DNA of 64,000 nt from JAYFQE01 sp034927345 (GCA_034927345.1 JAYFQE010000021.1:1-64000); one strand, 5' to 3'. Counted from the first letter of the stretch, positions 17,801 through 27,343 are shown. Translations and numbers: made by a program. The notes: generated by a model from the letters alone, not told the origin.

Positions 17801-20800
17801 TTCAGTTGGACCGACCGGATAGACAAGTATTTCATTTCCAGCTTGCTGCTGGTCAGCGCCAGCTTGAAAATATCACCGGCATCGTTAAATTTATCGTAAT
17901 GTTCATTGAGTTGAACAATCTCACCCAGACTTGTCGCATAACCGATTAAATAAACAAAGGTCACCGTATGGCCGGGGGTGATCAGGGCGTGTCCGCGGAG
18001 GCAAAGAATCGGATCGGGTGTAAAACCGGTTCGGCAGGACAGGCGGCGGCCTTTATCCATAGCCTGAGGCATGAGCAAGGTGCCGTTGCGGCCGATAAAT
18101 AACTGCCGGTCGATCTCATATTCAATATTCGCCTGTGAATCGTTTTCCGCGACAAGGCGATGCATGACGTACCGTTTCGGATCATTGGGCGAGCGGGTGC
18201 GGCGTTTGGCGATCAACAGGTTTTTATCGGCTTGGTATTCGATTTCCATGAATAATTTATTGAATGCCGGATGAGCCGCTTCCGCCTGGTAGGTGTCGGC
18301 CACGACTTCAAGATAGCTGGTGATATCGATGCCGACCGGCAGATCGCCGTGATTAGTCAGGCTGACCCGGCGTATTTCAAGGTTTTCCAGAGGCGACAGG
18401 GTTATTTCGGTGCGCGTGCTGATTGTGCCGTCCTGACGGTTGTATTCGGCTTTATCTGACGAAAAGACAGCCTGGTACCGGTCGGGTTGTTTTCGGGTCG
18501 GGCGGAAGGCGCTGCTCCACAGCTGACCGGTGTTTTGATTTTGAATATAAATGAAAAAACCGTATCCGCCGCTGAAAATATCCGGCCGCCAGCGGTTGAT
18601 GCAGATTCCGTTGCAGGAACTGAAGCCGTCGCCATCCGAGGTCAGCATCAACATGTACTGCTGATTGGCGAGGACATGGGCAACCGGCTTGACCAGATCG
18701 GCAACCGGGTAGTAGCGGCTGACATCAGCTTCTTCTTCAGCTTCACTGGTGTTGACATTAATGGTGTACCAGCGGCGGGAAACCGCGAGCAGTCCGACCG
18801 TCCCTGTTTCTTCAAGCAAGGTTTCCGCCGCCTGGACCATAGGTTCCTGGTGGAAACGGGTTTGCATGATATTATGGTTGAGAAAATTATCCAGGGCGGT
18901 CAGGCTCATGCCCTGGTGGTGAACCATGACGGTTTGGACCAGAGAGAACGGCCTCAGATTGGTGCTGTCCGGCCGACTGTAGTCCAGCGCTTCATAGAAT
19001 CCATATTCACCTTCGGCGCCGATCTGACGCAGCCGGTCGATATTTCTCAAAGCCGCGCGGGGATTGACGGTCAGTGCCAACAGTGTGGCATACGGCGCGA
19101 CAACACGCGCCGGCCGTAACGTTGATTGCAGGCGCAGACGCATAACGCCGAAAGCGGTGTATTGGTAATTGGCGTTTTGGTCAAACAGATAGAATTGTGA
19201 TTCGGAAACGCCCCAGGGCAGCTTCATCTGGAAGCCCTGGATGATCTGACGATTGACGGCCGCCCGGCTGCTGGAGCTGAAAATGCTGCCCGGCGGCGTT
19301 TTAAGGACCAGATTGGGCATCAGGTATTCGAACATGGAACCGCTCCAGGACAAGAGCGCCGGTGTTCCGAGGATTAGCGTAAACGGGCGGCCGAGCGCAA
19401 ACCAGTGCTTCTGTGAAACGTCGCCTTTGGCGATAGCCAGAAAACTGGTGAGGCGGGCTTCGGAGGCCATCAGGTCATACCGTCCGGCGTCCGGCGTCTG
19501 GGATGAGACATGATAGCCGATCAAAAACAGGCGGTGTTTGCGGTCATAGAGCACTTTAAAATCGGCATCTCTGACCAGATGATTGATCAAAGCGGCGAGA
19601 TCTTCGATCCGGGTAATCAGGGCAATGGCTTGTTCATGGCCGGCTTCGGCCATCTGGCGCAGGCTTTTTTGTTCATTCCAGGCCCCGGCTATACCAAATT
19701 TCCTCGCGTCATCCAATAAACCGCTATAAAGCCGGTTCAGCCTGCGTTTCCAGTTTTGGTCCGTCGGTGTCTTGTCCAGCGTATTTTGCAGAACATACAG
19801 CGTCTTGATCCATTCTTCCAGATTGTCGTAATGATCCTGAATGAGCAAGGTGTCCAGCCCGGCGGCTGCCAGGGTGTCTTTCAGGCCGTTAATGCTGGTT
19901 ATTGAAAAAACCGGTTGATCGCGCAAGGCCAGAAGTCCGTTTTTTAAGGCGATCAAATGGGCGCAAAAATTGCCGCTGTCAACGGTTGAGACATATTGTG
20001 GTTCCAGGATGGCAATGGGTTTGATCTGATACCAGTTATAAAGGTGACCGTGCCATTTGGGGAGATTCTGTACCAGCCGGAGGACGGGTTCGCAATAATC
20101 GAGCAAGGCTTGCAGGCCCAGATAGCCCAGATCCCGCGCTGCCAGGGCGGAAAGCATTTGCAGCCCGATGTTGGTTGGCGAGGTTTTGTTGGATACTTTC
20201 GGCCCGGGATATTTTTGGTAATTGTCCGGACACAGCCCCTGTGTTTCATCTGAGGCGAAATCTTCGAAATAATTCCAGGTTCGGCGGGCAGATAAACGCA
20301 GGCGGCGGAGTGTTTCCGGAGGGACGCGGCTTGTCGGATGATAATGGGAAGGAATGCTTGACAACCAGGCGAAAAACGGCGAGAACAGCCAAAAAAGGGC
20401 GATAAACGACATAAATCCTAAAAGATTCGTTTGTGTCGCGGCTTGTAAACCCCATCCCAGCAAAGCAGCCGCCAGGCCGGGCGGCCCGATTTCTTTTATA
20501 TAAGCCGACAGCGTATTCTTTTTTCCCTGTTCGGTATCTTCCGCGGTTTGCCATTCCAGAAGTTTGCGATGGCTGATGATCAGTCGGTAAAGTGTCCTGA
20601 CAATAGCGTCTGCGGCCTGAAAGCTGCGGTATGGAATCAAGATGATGATGATCGATAACTGCAGCAGCAAGGCGGCCAGCTGATTCCAGAAGGCGCTCAT
20701 GGCCAGACGTAAAGAAGGATTGCGGTTTTTTTGGATCAGCATTTTAAGGACCATGGATAAAATACTGAAAAACGGATCGAAACAAACGAAAGGAATCCAG

Positions 20801-23403
20801 ATCCAGGCGGCTGACGGCGTCAGAAAAGCGCTCCCGAAGATCAACAGCAAATAAGCGGGCTGAACCAGGCTGCGCCGGAGGTTGTCCAGTATTTTCCAGC
20901 GGGACAGCCAATTGATCGGCGTTGCCTGCGCCAGCCAGGGTAACAGCTGCCAGTCGCCCCGGATCCAGCGGTGTTCTCGCCGGACATAGCTGATGATGCC
21001 GGACGGCTGCCTGTCCATCAGCTTGACTCCGCTGGCAAAAGCGCAGCGGGACAAACTTCCTTCCAGCAGATCATGGCTGAGAATACTGTTTTCCGGTATG
21101 GCGCCGCGCAGCAAAAGGTACATGACCTGGGCGTCATAGATGCCCTTGCCGGTAAAAATACCTTCCTGGAAAACATCCTGGTAAATATCGGAAACGACCG
21201 TGGCATAGGGATCAATGCCGGCCTGGCCGGAGATCAAACGTAAAAAGATACTGGCGGAAGGCCCCGGCAGCCGGTTGCGCACTTCAGGCTGAACAATGGC
21301 ATAGCCGTCGATAATTTTCCTTTGGCTTTCGTCTATCCGCGGCCGATTGGCCGGATGGGCCATAATGCCGATCATGGTGGCCGCGCTTTCCCGCGTGAGT
21401 TCCGTATCGGCGTCCAGGGTAATTACATATTTAAAACTGGTCAGGAGCTTGACATCGCCGACCGGCACCAGATAGGATGTGTTTTTTTCACCGGCCAGCA
21501 AGGCGTTTAATTCCTCCAGCTTGCCGCGCTTCCTTTCCCATCCCATCCAGCAATTTTCAGACGAATTCCAGAACCGCGGCCGATAAAGCAGGAGAAAACG
21601 GGTATAATCGCCGGGATAGCGGCTGTTCAGGCGCGATATGGCTTGAACGGCCGTCTGCAGCAAATCGTCGTCCGTGGGCATGACCTGGTTCGGAGCATCT
21701 TTAAAGTCGCCCAATATGGCGAAATAGAGATTATTTTGTTGATTGGCCAGGTAATGTTTTTCCAGGCGGTCGACAAAACTGCCGACCTGGGCGGAAGAAC
21801 CCCAGATAACCGGCATGACGACAATGGTCCGGCAGTCGTCAGGGATCGATTCGGAAAAATCCATGGCCAATTGCGGCTGCGGCCGCCAGATTTTCGCGCT
21901 GATATCCTGCATCAGCCGGCTGCTGATGTTGATAGCCGGGATCAGCATGGCCAGTGCAATCAAGATGAGCGATGCCGTTCCGCCTTTAATTGCCGGCTGC
22001 AAGAAGGGCAAAAACGCTGCAAGAATACCGCCTGTGAGCAGAAAGATGCCCAGGTAGTAAAAGACCGTAGAGTACAATTTAATATGGTTATATCGGGTAA
22101 AGCGCTCTTTTAGCTTGGTTCGGCCGGCCAGACTGGCGGTAAACCAGGCCAATCCCTGACCGACCAGATAAGAACCGATATGTTCCGGCGCCGGAATATC
22201 GATTCCGACAGGCGGCGAATGGGCTGCCTCCAGGGCTTTGGCCGCGACTTCCCCTTCGGAAAGATGCTGGCGGCGCGCCAGCTTTTCGACGGTGACCCGG
22301 TAAAGGCTGCGTGTTTGTCCGTTCATTTTCGGGTATATGCCCGCCGGATCTTCAGCCAGAAGTTTATCCAGCTGAGAGGCTTGCTGAAGCTCTTCATTCC
22401 AATCGATATCGCTGACGGCTTTCAAACTGTTGACCAGAGCCCGGATCGTCGCTTCAGCCGCCGCTTCGAATTGTTCTTCCTGACTGATTGTTTCTTTAAA
22501 TAAATGTGAATAAACAGCCCGGTCGATATTCAGCGCCTCGGCTATCCAATCGGCGATAACCGATTCATGAACCGACATGCTTTTCATCCGATAATAAAAG
22601 TGCGAGATAAAAACTTTGTCATTTAAACAAGTCAGGCCGCTTTCTTTCTTTAATAAACCGGCCATGTCGTCATAATTTTGGCCGATCCTGGGGGACATCC
22701 GGTTGACGACCCGGTCGGCAAACCGTTTTACCCGGATAATTTCGATGACCTGTCTGGATTCATCGATCATTTTTTCCATCAGGCAGATCACCAGCATTTC
22801 CGGCAAGGACCATAATTCTCGGGCGAACAGAGGTTTGACAGCCTGATATTGCTCCAGCATGTCCAGAACGATCTTTTCATTGATATGGTAGCCGCTGCAG
22901 CCGACAATCTCCCGGGCAAGCATATAAACACGCGGGCAGCTGTACCCGGAATCCTGAGACAAAACAGGCATTTTGCGGAATTTCCGCAAATTGCCGTATT
23001 CTTGAAGTTTCATATGTTCTTTATAAAACAGGTTGTAATTGTCAAAAAACCATTGCGACGCCGGAACCAGGCCGATAATGCCTGCCGGCGTATGGCTGAG
23101 CCGCCGGCGCAAATGCTGCAGGCTCATATAAATCTGCCAGTGCAGCCGCTCGATAACCCTGCTGTGCCGGCCGTCCTGAATCTGATGCCGGCCGGCGGTT
23201 TCCCGGAGATGTTCTCCGATTTCTTCGGGTGACATATTACTGCGGCTCCAGGCCGGACGGTAGCGAACCCGGCGATACAACCCAAGTATTTTAATAAAAT
23301 GAATAAGCTTGCGGATCACCAGTACGATGAAAGGCATTAAAAAGAGGCCAAGTAATAAAGCCAGCCAAATCCGGTTGGCAAAATAATCGAACAGGATACT
23401 CAT
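14803..23403 (-). CDS. Cyclic beta-1,2-glucan synthase (GT84 + GH189-like + GH94)
   Basis: A 2866-residue, three-part membrane enzyme matching NdvB/ChvB-type cyclic glucan synthases. A hydrophobic anchor is near residues 10-30. The GT84 glycosyltransferase, flanked by further membrane segments (about 430-490 and 830-1010), shows the D-x-D site TLDADTE near residue 663 and HRWIRGDW near 812. It makes the beta-1,2-glucan chain from UDP-glucose. A glucoamylase-like middle domain (about 1035-1500: RTWNYFEDFAS, YGFYEALDYS) matches the cyclisation domain known as GH189. The C-terminal third is GH94 phosphorylase-like: beta-sandwich regions, then an alpha/alpha barrel with the acid-catalyst motif GGGDWNDGMN near 2541. 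It is thought to trim chains before closure. All parts look intact. AGGAGGG precedes the ATG at 23403. Confidence 0.92.
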   Translation of the reverse strand: MSILFDYFANRIWLALLLGLFLMPFIVLVIRKLIHFIKILGLYRRVRYRPAWSRSNMSPEEIGEHLRETAGRHQIQDGRHSRVIERLHWQIYMSLQHLRRRLSHTPAGIIGLVPASQWFFDNYNLFYKEHMKLQEYGNLRKFRKMPVLSQDSGYSCPRVYMLAREIVGCSGYHINEKIVLDMLEQYQAVKPLFARELWSLPEMLVICLMEKMIDESRQVIEIIRVKRFADRVVNRMSPRIGQNYDDMAGLLKKESGLTCLNDKVFISHFYYRMKSMSVHESVIADWIAEALNIDRAVYSHLFKETISQEEQFEAAAEATIRALVNSLKAVSDIDWNEELQQASQLDKLLAEDPAGIYPKMNGQTRSLYRVTVEKLARRQHLSEGEVAAKALEAAHSPPVGIDIPAPEHIGSYLVGQGLAWFTASLAGRTKLKERFTRYNHIKLYSTVFYYLGIFLLTGGILAAFLPFLQPAIKGGTASLILIALAMLIPAINISSRLMQDISAKIWRPQPQLAMDFSESIPDDCRTIVVMPVIWGSSAQVGSFVDRLEKHYLANQQNNLYFAILGDFKDAPNQVMPTDDDLLQTAVQAISRLNSRYPGDYTRFLLLYRPRFWNSSENCWMGWERKRGKLEELNALLAGEKNTSYLVPVGDVKLLTSFKYVITLDADTELTRESAATMIGIMAHPANRPRIDESQRKIIDGYAIVQPEVRNRLPGPSASIFLRLISGQAGIDPYATVVSDIYQDVFQEGIFTGKGIYDAQVMYLLLRGAIPENSILSHDLLEGSLSRCAFASGVKLMDRQPSGIISYVRREHRWIRGDWQLLPWLAQATPINWLSRWKILDNLRRSLVQPAYLLLIFGSAFLTPSAAWIWIPFVCFDPFFSILSMVLKMLIQKNRNPSLRLAMSAFWNQLAALLLQLSIIIILIPYRSFQAADAIVRTLYRLIISHRKLLEWQTAEDTEQGKKNTLSAYIKEIGPPGLAAALLGWGLQAATQTNLLGFMSFIALFWLFSPFFAWLSSIPSHYHPTSRVPPETLRRLRLSARRTWNYFEDFASDETQGLCPDNYQKYPGPKVSNKTSPTNIGLQMLSALAARDLGYLGLQALLDYCEPVLRLVQNLPKWHGHLYNWYQIKPIAILEPQYVSTVDSGNFCAHLIALKNGLLALRDQPVFSITSINGLKDTLAAAGLDTLLIQDHYDNLEEWIKTLYVLQNTLDKTPTDQNWKRRLNRLYSGLLDDARKFGIAGAWNEQKSLRQMAEAGHEQAIALITRIEDLAALINHLVRDADFKVLYDRKHRLFLIGYHVSSQTPDAGRYDLMASEARLTSFLAIAKGDVSQKHWFALGRPFTLILGTPALLSWSGSMFEYLMPNLVLKTPPGSIFSSSSRAAVNRQIIQGFQMKLPWGVSESQFYLFDQNANYQYTAFGVMRLRLQSTLRPARVVAPYATLLALTVNPRAALRNIDRLRQIGAEGEYGFYEALDYSRPDSTNLRPFSLVQTVMVHHQGMSLTALDNFLNHNIMQTRFHQEPMVQAAETLLEETGTVGLLAVSRRWYTINVNTSEAEEEADVSRYYPVADLVKPVAHVLANQQYMLMLTSDGDGFSSCNGICINRWRPDIFSGGYGFFIYIQNQNTGQLWSSAFRPTRKQPDRYQAVFSSDKAEYNRQDGTISTRTEITLSPLENLEIRRVSLTNHGDLPVGIDITSYLEVVADTYQAEAAHPAFNKLFMEIEYQADKNLLIAKRRTRSPNDPKRYVMHRLVAENDSQANIEYEIDRQLFIGRNGTLLMPQAMDKGRRLSCRTGFTPDPILCLRGHALITPGHTVTFVYLIGYATSLGEIVQLNEHYDKFNDAGDIFKLALTSSKLEMKYLSIRSVQLNAILELVAAIYYPDRVYRGPAESVLRNQKGQSGLWRFGISGDFPIMLLRVMDLKSAPMINDVLLAFEVLRLHHIPVDLVILNDEESGYVQEMTLFIQNMTSRLIIFNDTHAKPCLFTLNRFQLSPDELDLLLTTACLVFTSETGIYFRNRKAESMLPEIKPAETGRRKVIQLSAGTAVPIAPTAAALPQFGEAEEPLEFDNGYGGFAKDGREYVIRIRNGIRPPSPWINVIANEGFGFHISESGAGYTWAGNSRENKLTAWSNDPVIDQISEVIYIRDEASGALTSPFLLQPGYGGNYQVRHGFGYSVFEHQELDLDISLNIFVDTKEPVKIWLLNLTNQAAAKGRYTLTFYVKWVLGVMRDQSVPYLVTAFDHQNSCLTAQNVYQDLYRGQHTFIFASEPIVSYTGDRREFLSTGTSLRFPSGLALPVFSNTVGVCSDPCGVIQIALDFAPSESKTLVFGLGQTDSPEKSARLIKLYQSPEYAENALLTVKQEWERELGGISVRTPDRALDILMNGWLRYQVLACRIRARAAFYQCGGAYGFRDQLQDVLAFLDGNPDLARRQILLCSSRQFIDGDVQHWWHPPTGAGVRTLISDDLLWLPYVTAEYTAQTGDLSILAEQVPYLDGESLQNGQHEIMFTPQESTRRDTVYRHCLAAINHACRFGRNGLPLMGGGDWNDGMNAVGIGGSGESVWLGWFLYSVLHSFIQICRQMDDPIESRHMASIAANLLSNLENKAWDGMWYLRGFFDNGHPLGSKANDECQIDSVSQSWAILTNAANRKKAEKALDSASYYLVHDDSRAIQLLTPPFDQSTDNPGYIRGYYPGVRENGGQYTHAAVWLAMAAAKLKKTAEAWRFLNLLNPIRSTQDMASANLYEKEPYVMSADICMAEPYKGRAGWSWYTGSAGWMYQAVLKTFLGINRQDGRLIIDPCIPFSWKGYQADYQIGRTLYQITIQNKNGDGATVQSMTVDGVPADGNSFELIDDGGRHQVVVRLNERKH

Positions 23404-23665
23404 ACACGACCCTCCTGATCATAAGGCCGGCGTTGTTTTGTCGATCTGCGAGTGCGGCTTTATCATGATCAATGCAATCTGCGCGAACATTCTCTACGGA
23501 ACATATATTAATGAATATCGATAAGTACATTTATTATAACACAAAACGCCGGCGTCATGAAACTGTATCGGTGCAGATTGACAAAACCGGGCGCCAAGCG
23601 TTAAATACTGAAAAGAGACAGCGGCTGCGATGGCAGTCCAATATGATGATGATGGGGTGTAAAAA

Positions 23666-24391
23666 ATGACATTTCTACAAAAGATGATGGAAAAAAACCG
23701 TGATTATGCGTCAGCGGCCCCCATGGTTCTGGCCTTTCTTGGCGATAGCGTCACACATGGCGTTTTCGAAATCGATATGAATCGCGAGGGGCAGATCGGC
23801 AGCGTTTTTGATCATGAACACGTTTATCACGCCCGCCTGCGCCGCCAGCTCCACGCTATTGCGCCGGCTGTGGCTTTCAATGTGATCAACGCCGGCGTCA
23901 ACGGCGGCGGTTCGGCGCAGGGCCTGGAACGGTTGAGTCGGGATGTCCTGGCGTATCAGCCGGATCTGGTGGTCGTCTGTTTCGGCTTGAATGACGTTCA
24001 TGGCGGCCGCGAAGGCCTGCCGGCCTACCTGGACAATCTGCACCGGATCTTTCAGGAGGTCCGCCGGCAGGGCGCCGATTTGATTTTCCTCAGCCCCAAT
24101 TGTATGAACGCTTATGTTCCCGCATATATTAAAAATCCTGATCTGCGCGAAGTAGCGGCCAGAACGGCGGAACTGCAGAACAGCGGCGTCATGGACCTTT
24201 ATATGGACGGAGCCCGGCGTTTATGCGCGAACGAGCAGGTCGCTCTTTGCGATTGCTATAGCCAGTGGCGCCATCTGGCGGATATCGGCATCGATACGAC
24301 GGCTCTGCTGGCTAATGGGATCAATCATCCCAACCGCGACATGCATGAGCTGTTTTCAACGGCGTTGTTTCAAAAAATTATATTCGGTTAA
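23666..24391 (+). CDS. SGNH/GDSL-family esterase or lipase-like hydrolase
   Basis: A 241-residue cytoplasmic SGNH hydrolase. The four blocks are visible: FLGDSVTHG with the nucleophile serine, NAGVNGGG with the glycine, CFGLNDVHGG with the asparagine, and a histidine block near the end (NGINHPNRDMHELF). Such enzymes remove acyl groups, commonly acetyl esters, from carbohydrates. There is no signal peptide. It diverges from the glucan synthase and converges with the GH78-like gene, overlapping its end by four bases (24388-24391). A GH78 neighbour makes a role in deacetylating imported rhamnose-containing oligosaccharides plausible, but this is inference. Confidence 0.8.
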   Translation: MTFLQKMMEKNRDYASAAPMVLAFLGDSVTHGVFEIDMNREGQIGSVFDHEHVYHARLRRQLHAIAPAVAFNVINAGVNGGGSAQGLERLSRDVLAYQPDLVVVCFGLNDVHGGREGLPAYLDNLHRIFQEVRRQGADLIFLSPNCMNAYVPAYIKNPDLREVAARTAELQNSGVMDLYMDGARRLCANEQVALCDCYSQWRHLADIGIDTTALLANGINHPNRDMHELFSTALFQKIIFG

Positions 24392-26130
24392 CGGACGTCG
24401 CCGTCTTGCACCCGGATGTCGATACCGTCCGGCGCCTGATATTCGGTTTTGATCCGACCGTCGGACTGCCGTTCGCACCGGACATGAAGCGGACCGGCCG
24501 GCGTTGGGAAAGTGCCTTCGGCCCATTCGAGATCGCCCAGGTCAGGCCGGAGCAGAATGCTGCGGCAGCCCGGCGCCTGGATGCGGATACCGAGCACCGC
24601 TTCCATCAGCCAGGAGGTCGGGCCGGATGCCCAGCCGTGGCACAGGCTGTGGCGGTAGCCGCGATAGCAATAATCGCCGTAGGCTGCGTGAACGTCAATC
24701 TGACCCGCGCCGGGCAGCTCGTCGATCCGGGCTGCGTGATCGAGCCAGTCAAGATTAAAATCTTCCCAGAAAGTTGTTGCCCCCAGGGACAGCATACCGC
24801 CCCAGTAATCGCGGATTGCCTGCAGGCTGCCGGTTATGTCGCCGGCCATGGCGCGGGCTTTCAGAACGTAGAAACCGTAAAATGACGACAGCCCTTTGGC
24901 CTGGCCGACAGCTAAAAGCGCTTGATTGGTTTCGGCGGCGTCGGCGATGCCGGCAAGGACCATCAAAGCCGCAGCTTGTTTTCTGGCGGGCTGTTTGACA
25001 GGATAGGCACGCAGGAGGACGGCGCCTTCGCGGCACAGGCGGGCGGTCTCTTCATCCTCTAGAACCGTCATAAGGCTGGCGCCGGCTTCCAGGGTCAGAA
25101 TGTGCAGAGCCTGCAGTCCGGCGTCAAGCGCCGCCTGATCTTTTGAAGACGGCCAGTCGAGGAAACGGGTATCCGGCGTGTCGCTGCGGCCGCTGCCGCG
25201 GACACAGCCGCGCAGCTGCAGGAGCAGCCGGGTAAGATAGGTTTTTTGGCTCTTCAAGTAACTTAAGTCGCCGGACCAGAGATACAGATCATGTTGGATG
25301 ATGATCCACCACATCGAATAACTGGGGATCAGATTCATCCAGCCGGGCAGCGGCGTGGTATCGCGGACAAAATCAAGGCTCCGGTGAATCAGATCGGTTT
25401 TGCCGAAAACCGTTTGGATGGTCAGGGTTTCCGGATGCATGTCGCCGACCCAGACCAGACGGTCCCGTTTAATGCCGTCCCAGATATAATTCTGCATATT
25501 CAGATGGACGGTATAAGCGCCGGTCAGCCAGATCTGGTCCAGCAAAGGATCGCTGCAATGAAAACTTCCCTGATATTCCAGGTCGTAGTAAACCAGAAAA
25601 GCCCGGATCTCGTTGATTTCCAGTTCCATTTCCGTCATCAGGTCGATACGGGCAAAGCGGAAGCCGGTATTGCCGACCTCGGTCATGCCCAGGGTGCTGG
25701 CCTGGATAACCTGGTCACGGACGGCGTGATCGTTGGTGGCGGTGCTGCCGGCGACGTCGCTCATGGCCTCCATGGCCGACTCGCCAAACCGGACGCGCAG
25801 CGAGACTTCCCGGATTCCTTTACTGAAGCTGGTTAAAAAAATCTGGACGCCGCCCTGGATCTCCAGCCCGAAATCCAAAAGAATGGCCGCCGGTTTGCCG
25901 TGATTTTTCATAAGGCAGCAGGTGGCCGTGCCTAGGCCGACCTGACCCTGGCGGTTGCTCAGCAGACACCGGGCTTGTTCGACCTGGCCTTCCTGTGATT
26001 GCCACAGGATTCTTTGCGGCCAGAGATAACGTCTGACCCGCTCGTCTTGTTGGCTGAATTGCTTTTTCAACGGCTCTATGACCTGATGAAGCCGTCGGCC
26101 GGCGGCTTTATCCTCTTGTACAACTGTCAT
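24388..26130 (-). CDS. GH78-like alpha-L-rhamnosidase
   Basis: A 580-residue protein with the layout of GH78 enzymes: an N-terminal beta-sandwich (to about 190), an alpha/alpha barrel and a C-terminal beta domain. The most telling motif is YIWDGIKRDRLVWVGDMHPE near residue 220, matching the conserved GH78 catalytic region. HGWASGPTSWL and LRPDLGDLEWAEG near the end are also typical. It would release terminal L-rhamnose from oligosaccharides. It is shorter than most GH78 enzymes (900 or more residues) because it lacks extra N-terminal domains. There is no signal peptide, so it acts inside the cell. GGAGAAGGAG precedes the ATG. It lies 33 bases after the LacI gene on the same strand and is probably co-transcribed with it. 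Confidence 0.82.
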   Translation of the reverse strand: MTVVQEDKAAGRRLHQVIEPLKKQFSQQDERVRRYLWPQRILWQSQEGQVEQARCLLSNRQGQVGLGTATCCLMKNHGKPAAILLDFGLEIQGGVQIFLTSFSKGIREVSLRVRFGESAMEAMSDVAGSTATNDHAVRDQVIQASTLGMTEVGNTGFRFARIDLMTEMELEINEIRAFLVYYDLEYQGSFHCSDPLLDQIWLTGAYTVHLNMQNYIWDGIKRDRLVWVGDMHPETLTIQTVFGKTDLIHRSLDFVRDTTPLPGWMNLIPSYSMWWIIIQHDLYLWSGDLSYLKSQKTYLTRLLLQLRGCVRGSGRSDTPDTRFLDWPSSKDQAALDAGLQALHILTLEAGASLMTVLEDEETARLCREGAVLLRAYPVKQPARKQAAALMVLAGIADAAETNQALLAVGQAKGLSSFYGFYVLKARAMAGDITGSLQAIRDYWGGMLSLGATTFWEDFNLDWLDHAARIDELPGAGQIDVHAAYGDYCYRGYRHSLCHGWASGPTSWLMEAVLGIRIQAPGCRSILLRPDLGDLEWAEGTFPTPAGPLHVRCERQSDGRIKTEYQAPDGIDIRVQDGDVR

Positions 26131-26163
26131 ATCAATGACTCCTTCTCCTGATTGACGATCACG

Positions 26164-27174
26164 TCAGCGGCGGAAATTGGTTGATTGTCTTTCTTGAAGC
26201 GTCAGCGGATTCAGATAGAATCCCGTATTGCCCAAGGTGATGTTGGTGTAGAGCAATTCGAACGCCTTCTTGCCGAAGGCGATTTTATCGATCGACAAGG
26301 TTGTCAGCGACGGCCGTGAGAACTGTGAAAAAATAATGTCGTCGAAGCCAATGACGGCAACATCTTCAGGAATGCGCAAATGGGCTTCGTTGAGCGCGGC
26401 GTAAGCGCCCAGGGCAACCAGATCGTTGACGCAGATCAAGGCCGTAAATTGCCTGCCGGATTTAATGAGTTTCTGCGCCAGATCATAACCATCCTGCAAG
26501 GTTGTCCGGTAAGGCGGCTTCCCTTCGATCAGCAGATCGTCTCCGATGCCAAGCTTCAGCTGATCGACCATGGCCAGATATCCCGCAACGCGCTGATCGA
26601 AGGTCTGAGTGCGCGTCAGGCCGGTAATGAAGGCGATATCCCGGTGCCCGCGCCCATATAAATGCAGCATGGCGTCTCTCATGGCCGTGATATAATCATT
26701 TTCGATCGATGAAACTTTCTTCAGGCCGATATTGGAATAACCGCTGGTTACGATGTGGATGCCGTTGCCCAATAAGGTTTCCAGCCCCGCGTCGCTGTAA
26801 TTCGAGGGCATGACGGCGATGAATATGCCGTCCAGCCGTCGGGATATCGCGTTTTCCAGATATTCGTCATATCTTTTCAGACTGGTACAGACACTGACAA
26901 AATAACCTTTATCGTACGCGCTGCTTTCAAAACCGTGAATAATGTCGCCGTAGAAGGGGTTGGCGATGTCTTCGACGAAGACGCCAAGGTGCATCGACAT
27001 ATGGGTCGATAAGGAGCGGGCGATGATATTAGGCCTGTAATTCAATGTTTTGACAGCTTGAAGCACCTTATCCGCCGTTTCCGGCGATATGGATTTCGAG
27101 TTGTTGAGCACATATGAAACGGTAGATGTAGATACACCTGCTAGTTTGGCAACATCGGCGCGTGTTGATCTCAT
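26164..27174 (-). CDS. LacI-family transcriptional regulator
   Basis: A 336-residue LacI/GalR regulator of normal length. The N-terminal helix-turn-helix is VAKLAGVSTSTVSYVLNN, followed by the hinge helix (YRPNIIARSLS). A periplasmic-binding-protein-like sensor domain follows (LGVFVEDIANPFY, ALICVNDLVALGAY, VIGFDDIIFSQF). It would bind an operator in the absence of its sugar effector. GGAGGAG lies five bases before the ATG at 27174. It is immediately upstream of the GH78-like gene, so it probably represses that gene and itself. A candidate operator, TTTACCCGGGTAAA, is at 27330-27343. Confidence 0.95.
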   Translation of the reverse strand: MRSTRADVAKLAGVSTSTVSYVLNNSKSISPETADKVLQAVKTLNYRPNIIARSLSTHMSMHLGVFVEDIANPFYGDIIHGFESSAYDKGYFVSVCTSLKRYDEYLENAISRRLDGIFIAVMPSNYSDAGLETLLGNGIHIVTSGYSNIGLKKVSSIENDYITAMRDAMLHLYGRGHRDIAFITGLTRTQTFDQRVAGYLAMVDQLKLGIGDDLLIEGKPPYRTTLQDGYDLAQKLIKSGRQFTALICVNDLVALGAYAALNEAHLRIPEDVAVIGFDDIIFSQFSRPSLTTLSIDKIAFGKKAFELLYTNITLGNTGFYLNPLTLQERQSTNFRR

Positions 27175-27243
27175 CGTACTCCTCCGGTTATTCGAGTAAG
27201 CGATAGGCGGATCTTATTTCCTTGCGGTAAGCAGGAAATAATC

Positions 27244-27310
27244 ATTATAATACATGATCGTGAACCATAATGACGCTATTAAAAATAACATAAGGCCAAA
27301 AACACGTCAA
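27244..27310 (-). promoter_or_regulatory. Promoter region of the lacI-like/GH78 operon
   Basis: On the minus strand TTGACG (27305-27310) and TATTTT (27282-27287) are 17 bases apart. A second -10-like TATAAT lies at 27244-27249 without a good -35. The operator-like palindrome is about 20 bases upstream of the first -35 box. Confidence 0.5.
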
Positions 27311-27329
27311 GCGTTATACAAAAATATAA

Positions 27330-27343
27330 TTTACCCGGGTAAA
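27330..27343. promoter_or_regulatory. Candidate LacI-family operator
   Basis: TTTACCCGGGTAAA is a perfect 14-base palindrome with a central CpG, the usual form of a LacI/GalR operator. It lies upstream of the lacI-like gene and seven bases past the murQ stop codon. No second copy was found elsewhere in the window. Confidence 0.55.

Noticed and set aside
23472..23665. Short plus-strand frame (65 codons) before the SGNH gene
   Set aside because: No ribosome binding site and no recognisable protein; the 262-base gap more likely holds the divergent promoters of the glucan synthase and SGNH genes.
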